DNA of 64,000 nt from Batillaria attramentaria. Lineage: Eukaryota; Mollusca; Gastropoda; Batillariidae. This document shows, one piece after another, positions 59,987 to 64,000 of this stretch. Both the position numbers and the translations under genes were made by a program. Below the pieces are notes generated by a model, which saw only the letters and a program-made list of their open reading frames with translations, made no database searches and had not been told where the DNA came from. The stretch covers positions 228,501-292,500 of the forward strand of contig JACVVK020000331.1 of NCBI GenBank assembly GCA_018292915.2, read 5' to 3'. Numbering within the stretch: position 1 is the stretch's first letter; the number at the start of each line of letters is the position of its first letter.

Positions 59987-61409
59987 GAAGAGATGGGGGA
60001 GAGAGAGAGGTAGGTTCAGCGTTTTGTATAAAAAGTTGCCTATATCATTAATTAGACAGCTTAATTCATGAAGTAGGCTACCTATTTCACGATTTAGACA
60101 AAAACGGATGCATACTGAGTTCACGAATTGGGCAAACTCAAAAATCAAAGGAGAGAATTCTGACATCACCACCACCCATTCCAGCCTCAAGCCCACCCCG
60201 CCCCAAGCCTCTGTATTGTATTTTCCCCGCTTGGTCTTTAGTTTAAAACAAACGTGTGAACTGTGGTCAGTATCCTGATTACACTTGAAATGGCTGCCGA
60301 CCTCATGAATTAGGCAGCTGCTCTAAAAACTCATTTGACACCTTATAGGCAAAGTCGCTGCCTTTTAATTTTCATGAATTAGACACTTTCACAATGTAGT
60401 TACGACATACACAGTGGTTTCAGGACACCCTCCATAAAACTCAGGGTCATTTCCATTTAGTTTGGTCGTAAACGTATTCGCTTAATAGGCCTATCCACGT
60501 CGTACTATTTCAGACTTGATCGACAATTCATGTTAGAAATCTGATGCTCTGCAACACGTGTTGCAGACAGCCAGTTGAAATTATCTTTGCAATCGTGCTT
60601 GGAGTAAAAGCGACGAAAGTATATTATATGTAACGAAAGGGACCGTAAGTCGCGCAAGGCCGAACGGCGCTACAGGCGAAAAGCGTGCCGGGGGATCAGT
60701 ATGGCCGCCTTGTGAGTAGCCAACTTCAACTGCTGATATCTCTGTCAATTTTAGTTGTACAGCTTTCATTCTTATATTGAATTAAACTGCATAACCAGTA
60801 AATGGCAGTCATGTACATAGTTATCTCAAAATTGAGATAATTTTCGACTTATGGTTCCTTTTGGTGAGAACGGGTCACAGATTGTGTGCTGGTTCAACAA
60901 AATGAACAACACCCAAGCTGTGACAACTGAGCGATTATTGTTTTCGGCCGCGACATCGTAGAAACCTTTACAGAACTGAATGGACGGGTTTTTGTTTTAT
61001 ATTAGTATAATTTTGTGCCTATCACACACAATGCCAGCTGGCGCCGCTTAGTTTTGTTGAAATGCGAGAAGACGGGACTAAGGCTATTATTCATCCCATT
61101 CGGGAAAATTGCTTGTTCTGCGGACTGCAAAACATGTCATTTTGATTATAATGTTATCACTGATACGCCACCTTCCCCAGAGAGAAATTGATACTTTGAC
61201 ACATCGTATTGTTCATACTAGCAATAAACAAGGGCGAGTATTTTAACAAGACATGAATAATAACATGCATATACATACAAAAACGAAACAGATGGGATAA
61301 TGGCGAAATAAAGGGGGAAAAACCCGCAAAAGTATGATAACATGAACAGGTAGTCATTACACTCATGCTTACAACGCATGGATCCGCTGTGGATGGGCTG
61401 TTCAGTATT

Positions 61410-61410
<1 letters not shown>

Positions 61411-61494
<84 letters not shown>
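61411..61494. repeat. (CT)n(CA)n microsatellite
   Basis: Short CT, then about 36 CA units, directly joined to the (GAT)n tail of a SINE-E. Confidence 0.97.
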
Positions 61495-61495
<1 letters not shown>

Positions 61496-61496
<1 letters not shown>

Positions 61497-61600
61497 TGAT
61501 GATGATGATGATGAAACTTTTATCAACAGTAAAAGTTTTGACAGAGAAGGTTCGTCAGTTTACAAACTTGCCGTTGCTAATGCTAAAAAAGTAGAAAGTA
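61496..61600 (-). mobile_element. SINE-E, reverse
   Basis: (GATGAT)n GAAACTTTTATCAACAG, AGTTTTGACAGAGAAG, TTTACAAACTTGCCGTTGCT; close to the 15208 copy. Confidence 0.75.
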
Positions 61601-61682
61601 GAAAAGCAAAAAGTTAAACAACATACAAATAGTAGTAAGTAGAAAAACAAAAAGGTTAAACAGCAAACAAATAGTAGTAGGT

Positions 61683-61686
<4 letters not shown>

Positions 61687-61718
<32 letters not shown>

Positions 61719-61775
61719 AATTTTTTTCAAGGGTGAAAATTTGTTGATTAAGCTTGCCGTTACTACTCAAGATCT
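61687..61775 (-). mobile_element. (GA)n plus SINE-E-like end, reverse
   Basis: (GA)n at 61687-61713, then GTTTAATTTTTTTCAAGGG and AAGCTTGCCGTTACTACTC. Confidence 0.55.
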
Positions 61776-62661
61776 GGGAAATAAATAAACCAAGAGAGAG
61801 AGAGAGAGAGAGTCCCAGTATACAAGCTGGGCATCCTGAGAAAGGTGCCCAGCCATCTATCAGAGCCGGTGTCACTGACTTCTAACACGACCACTCGGGC
61901 CCAGCTAACACTGGCCGTGACACTGTAGTCATGCATCACTGTACATGTTCAGGAAGATGTGACAAAGGGCCAAAGGTTTAGCCTGTGTCCAGCCTGCACA
62001 CCGTTAACTCAATTCCTACCGAGTATGTTTGGGGTTGTGCACCACTGGCCTCACACACCAAACAAAACAGAATTAATTTATGCATTCATTTGGCCTGCGC
62101 CAGGGACAGAGTGAGATGGAGGAGAGCTGTTGACTGAGGCCCGATGCTTCTCAAGGAGCCAAAAGGACTAAGCTAAACTAAATCTGAGAGTGTTGCACTT
62201 TGATTATACTCGTGTTTGCTGCAGTAAGAGCCGCCGTCAAGGAACCGTTAATCTAGTCTGATTTTCGCCGCATACAGGGCCAAAACCGAAAAAGAGTTGA
62301 AAACGGATACTGGTGCGCGGTACGGAATGTGTTAATGGTAACGCTGCCCTGCCATAGCTGGACACTGACGTCACTGGTGGGAGTAAGGTGACCACAGGTC
62401 TTTGACCTTTTTGTTTACATCTGTGACGGACTAATAAGAGAAGAAACTTAGGGAAAGCTGTCCAAATGGATGTCTTGAGTGTCTTATGAAGACTTTGGTG
62501 GTGGTTGTTGTGGACTATGAATGTTCGTGTTTGGGGAAGGGAGGTCATGTCAGTATTTTGTTTGTTTGTTTGTTTGTTTTTTTGTTTGTTTGTTTTTTGG
62601 TGACATTTTACACATGCATACATTCAGGGAAAGAAAACAGACACAAATTGACACGTGGCAT

Positions 62662-62663
<2 letters not shown>

Positions 62664-62748
<85 letters not shown>

Positions 62749-62759
62749 ACACACACACA
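62664..62759. repeat. (CA)n microsatellite
   Basis: About 47 CA units with one TACA. Confidence 0.97.
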
Positions 62760-62934
62760 TATTTATATATCTGTATTACACTCGTTCATACCCTCACACA
62801 TACAGCTTTGCTGGCTTACAACTACGCACAGAGAGAGAGAGAGAGAGGATTCAGTGCCTTAACAGGCATGTTTGTTTGTTTTTGTTTGTATGTTGTTGTT
62901 TCTTCAGAGGTGTTATACGTGAAAAGTCTAATAT

Positions 62935-63198
62935 GTAGCGCGTTGGACTTAACCCGCTGCCCTGCTGAACGGCCGTCACCGGTCGCTGTCACGGCGAAGC
63001 GTGGGTTCGAGCCCAGTTCGAGCTTGTGATATATGTGATACCGGTTTTCCAGGCTACCGGGCTGTTCATCGACGGTTTGTCTCCGGGTTATCCGGCTTTC
63101 CTCCCCCAGCAAAATTAAAAAAGTAGGATAAGTATTGGGTGGCGCTGCACCGCGGCGACGCGCTTCCCCCAGATTTCCCGTAAGGGACAATAAAGTAG
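62935..63198 (+). mobile_element. tRNA-headed SINE ending in AATAAAGT
   Basis: GCGCGTTGGACTTAACCCGC, box B GTGGGTTCGAGCCC, TTTGTCTCCGGGTTATCCGG, then GCTGCACCGCGGCGACGCGC and CCCGTAAGGGACAATAAAGT. The last part matches 48970-49046. Confidence 0.8.
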
Positions 63199-63508
63199 TA
63201 GAAATAGAAGGGGGAAAAAACAACAACAAAAAAAAAAAAAAGCCTAGTCTGAGACATAGCTCTAGTCCGAAACTTCCTACGTCGGGACTGTTATCAGCTA
63301 GCATTTGCTAGCATGATGAGGAAATTACGCTAGTCTCCGCTTACGCATCTCAGTCGTACTGTTCGTTTAGTCTCAGCTTAGTAAACTAGTCTCGGGCTTA
63401 CGTCCTAATCTGTCCCCATACATAAGTCCCAAGAATCGGTTTTATTATGCTCAGAACAAGCATTTTCACAAGCTGTACGCTCATGCTGCCGTGCCATGTG
63501 GACGTCAG

Positions 63509-63510
<2 letters not shown>

Positions 63511-63598
<88 letters not shown>

Positions 63599-63610
63599 AC
63601 ACACGCACGC
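63511..63610. repeat. (GT)n(CG)n microsatellite
   Basis: About 39 GT units, then GCGCGCGCGTACACACGCAC. Confidence 0.97.
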
Positions 63611-64000
63611 TCGGTGCCCTTGCATACGTGCGTGCGTGTGTTCTAACCACACAAGTAAACGAAGCATCGCCATTGTCGACACGGTAAACTTGCTTAACTT
63701 GCCACATTTCCAGCAGCGCCTCCGTTAATTCAACACAGCTTTACTTTCAGCTTTTCAGCCCAGTAGGAAATCTTTCATGTACAGATACGCTATCAGCGGT
63801 TCAGGCTCCCCGCAGACCCGCTATTCTAAACGGCGCATGCACACTATCAAAGTAAATGCGACGCGGTGTTCAAGATGCTCCCCTCGGTAGCGGTTCTGTG
63901 TGTGCGATACTGCGTGCACCTAACGACTCCGGGGGCTTTTATTCTCTCTTCCTGTGTGAGTGAAAAATTTCTCCCCTCCGCCATCAGATCAGGTCGCAGT

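Overview
This is eukaryotic (animal) genomic DNA with no bacterial, archaeal or phage features. A lophotrochozoan, most likely a gastropod mollusc, is my best guess. The grounds are very long GT/CA and GA microsatellites, dense tRNA-headed SINEs, long introns, and the SINE motif around CCGGAGTACCCGGAGAAAAC, which I associate with marine invertebrates. The taxon is an inference, not something the sequence shows directly.

One gene is supported, on the + strand, and it runs off the right edge. A GC-rich leader (1-504) precedes exon 1 (505-601), which encodes a start methionine in strong Kozak context and a signal peptide. Exon 2 (39634-39884) and exon 3 (47350-47438) encode most of a CUB domain with four canonical cysteines (C40, C68, C99, C126 of the joined product). 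All three donors are GTGAGT and the exon 1/exon 2 phases agree (1/1). Intron 1 would be 39,032 bp and intron 2 7,465 bp. The end of the CUB domain and the rest of the protein were not found, so they probably lie beyond 64000. The exact family is not identified.

Everything else is intronic repeat DNA. (1) SINE-A is a tRNA-headed retroposon of about 170 bp with a CACCC-rich tail. There are about 27 full or partial copies, many with 10-15 bp target-site duplications (TSDs), and 23 lie in the gene's sense orientation. (2) SINE-B is a retroposon of about 180 bp with no recognisable tRNA head and an (ACTC)n tail. All seven copies are on +, several with clear TSDs, and one has seeded a minisatellite. 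(3) A family ending in AATAAAGT plus a microsatellite (SINE-E) is always on the minus strand. (4) Two further tRNA-headed SINE types and a fragment class ending in AATAAAGT are present in one to two copies each. (5) Non-autonomous DNA transposons include a Harbinger-like MITE inserted into a SINE-B with a TTA TSD, a hAT-like MITE with an 8-bp TSD carrying a nested SINE-A, a pogo/Tigger-like MITE, a family with TIR AGACGACTCCACTCG, and foldback elements.

Tandem repeats include a 43-bp array (43798-44106), an 84-bp array (51092-51940), a 341-bp higher-order repeat (36040-37140), and about 40 long microsatellites. No transposase or reverse transcriptase ORF was recognised, so every mobile element here is non-autonomous or a fragment. 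The open frames of 60-190 codons that fill the window are nearly all translations of GT/CA/GA repeats or SINEs.

I see no obvious novel protein system. The best leads are the UG-repeat tracts placed immediately downstream of two 5' splice sites, the strand partition of the retroposon families, and the nested transposon stratigraphy.
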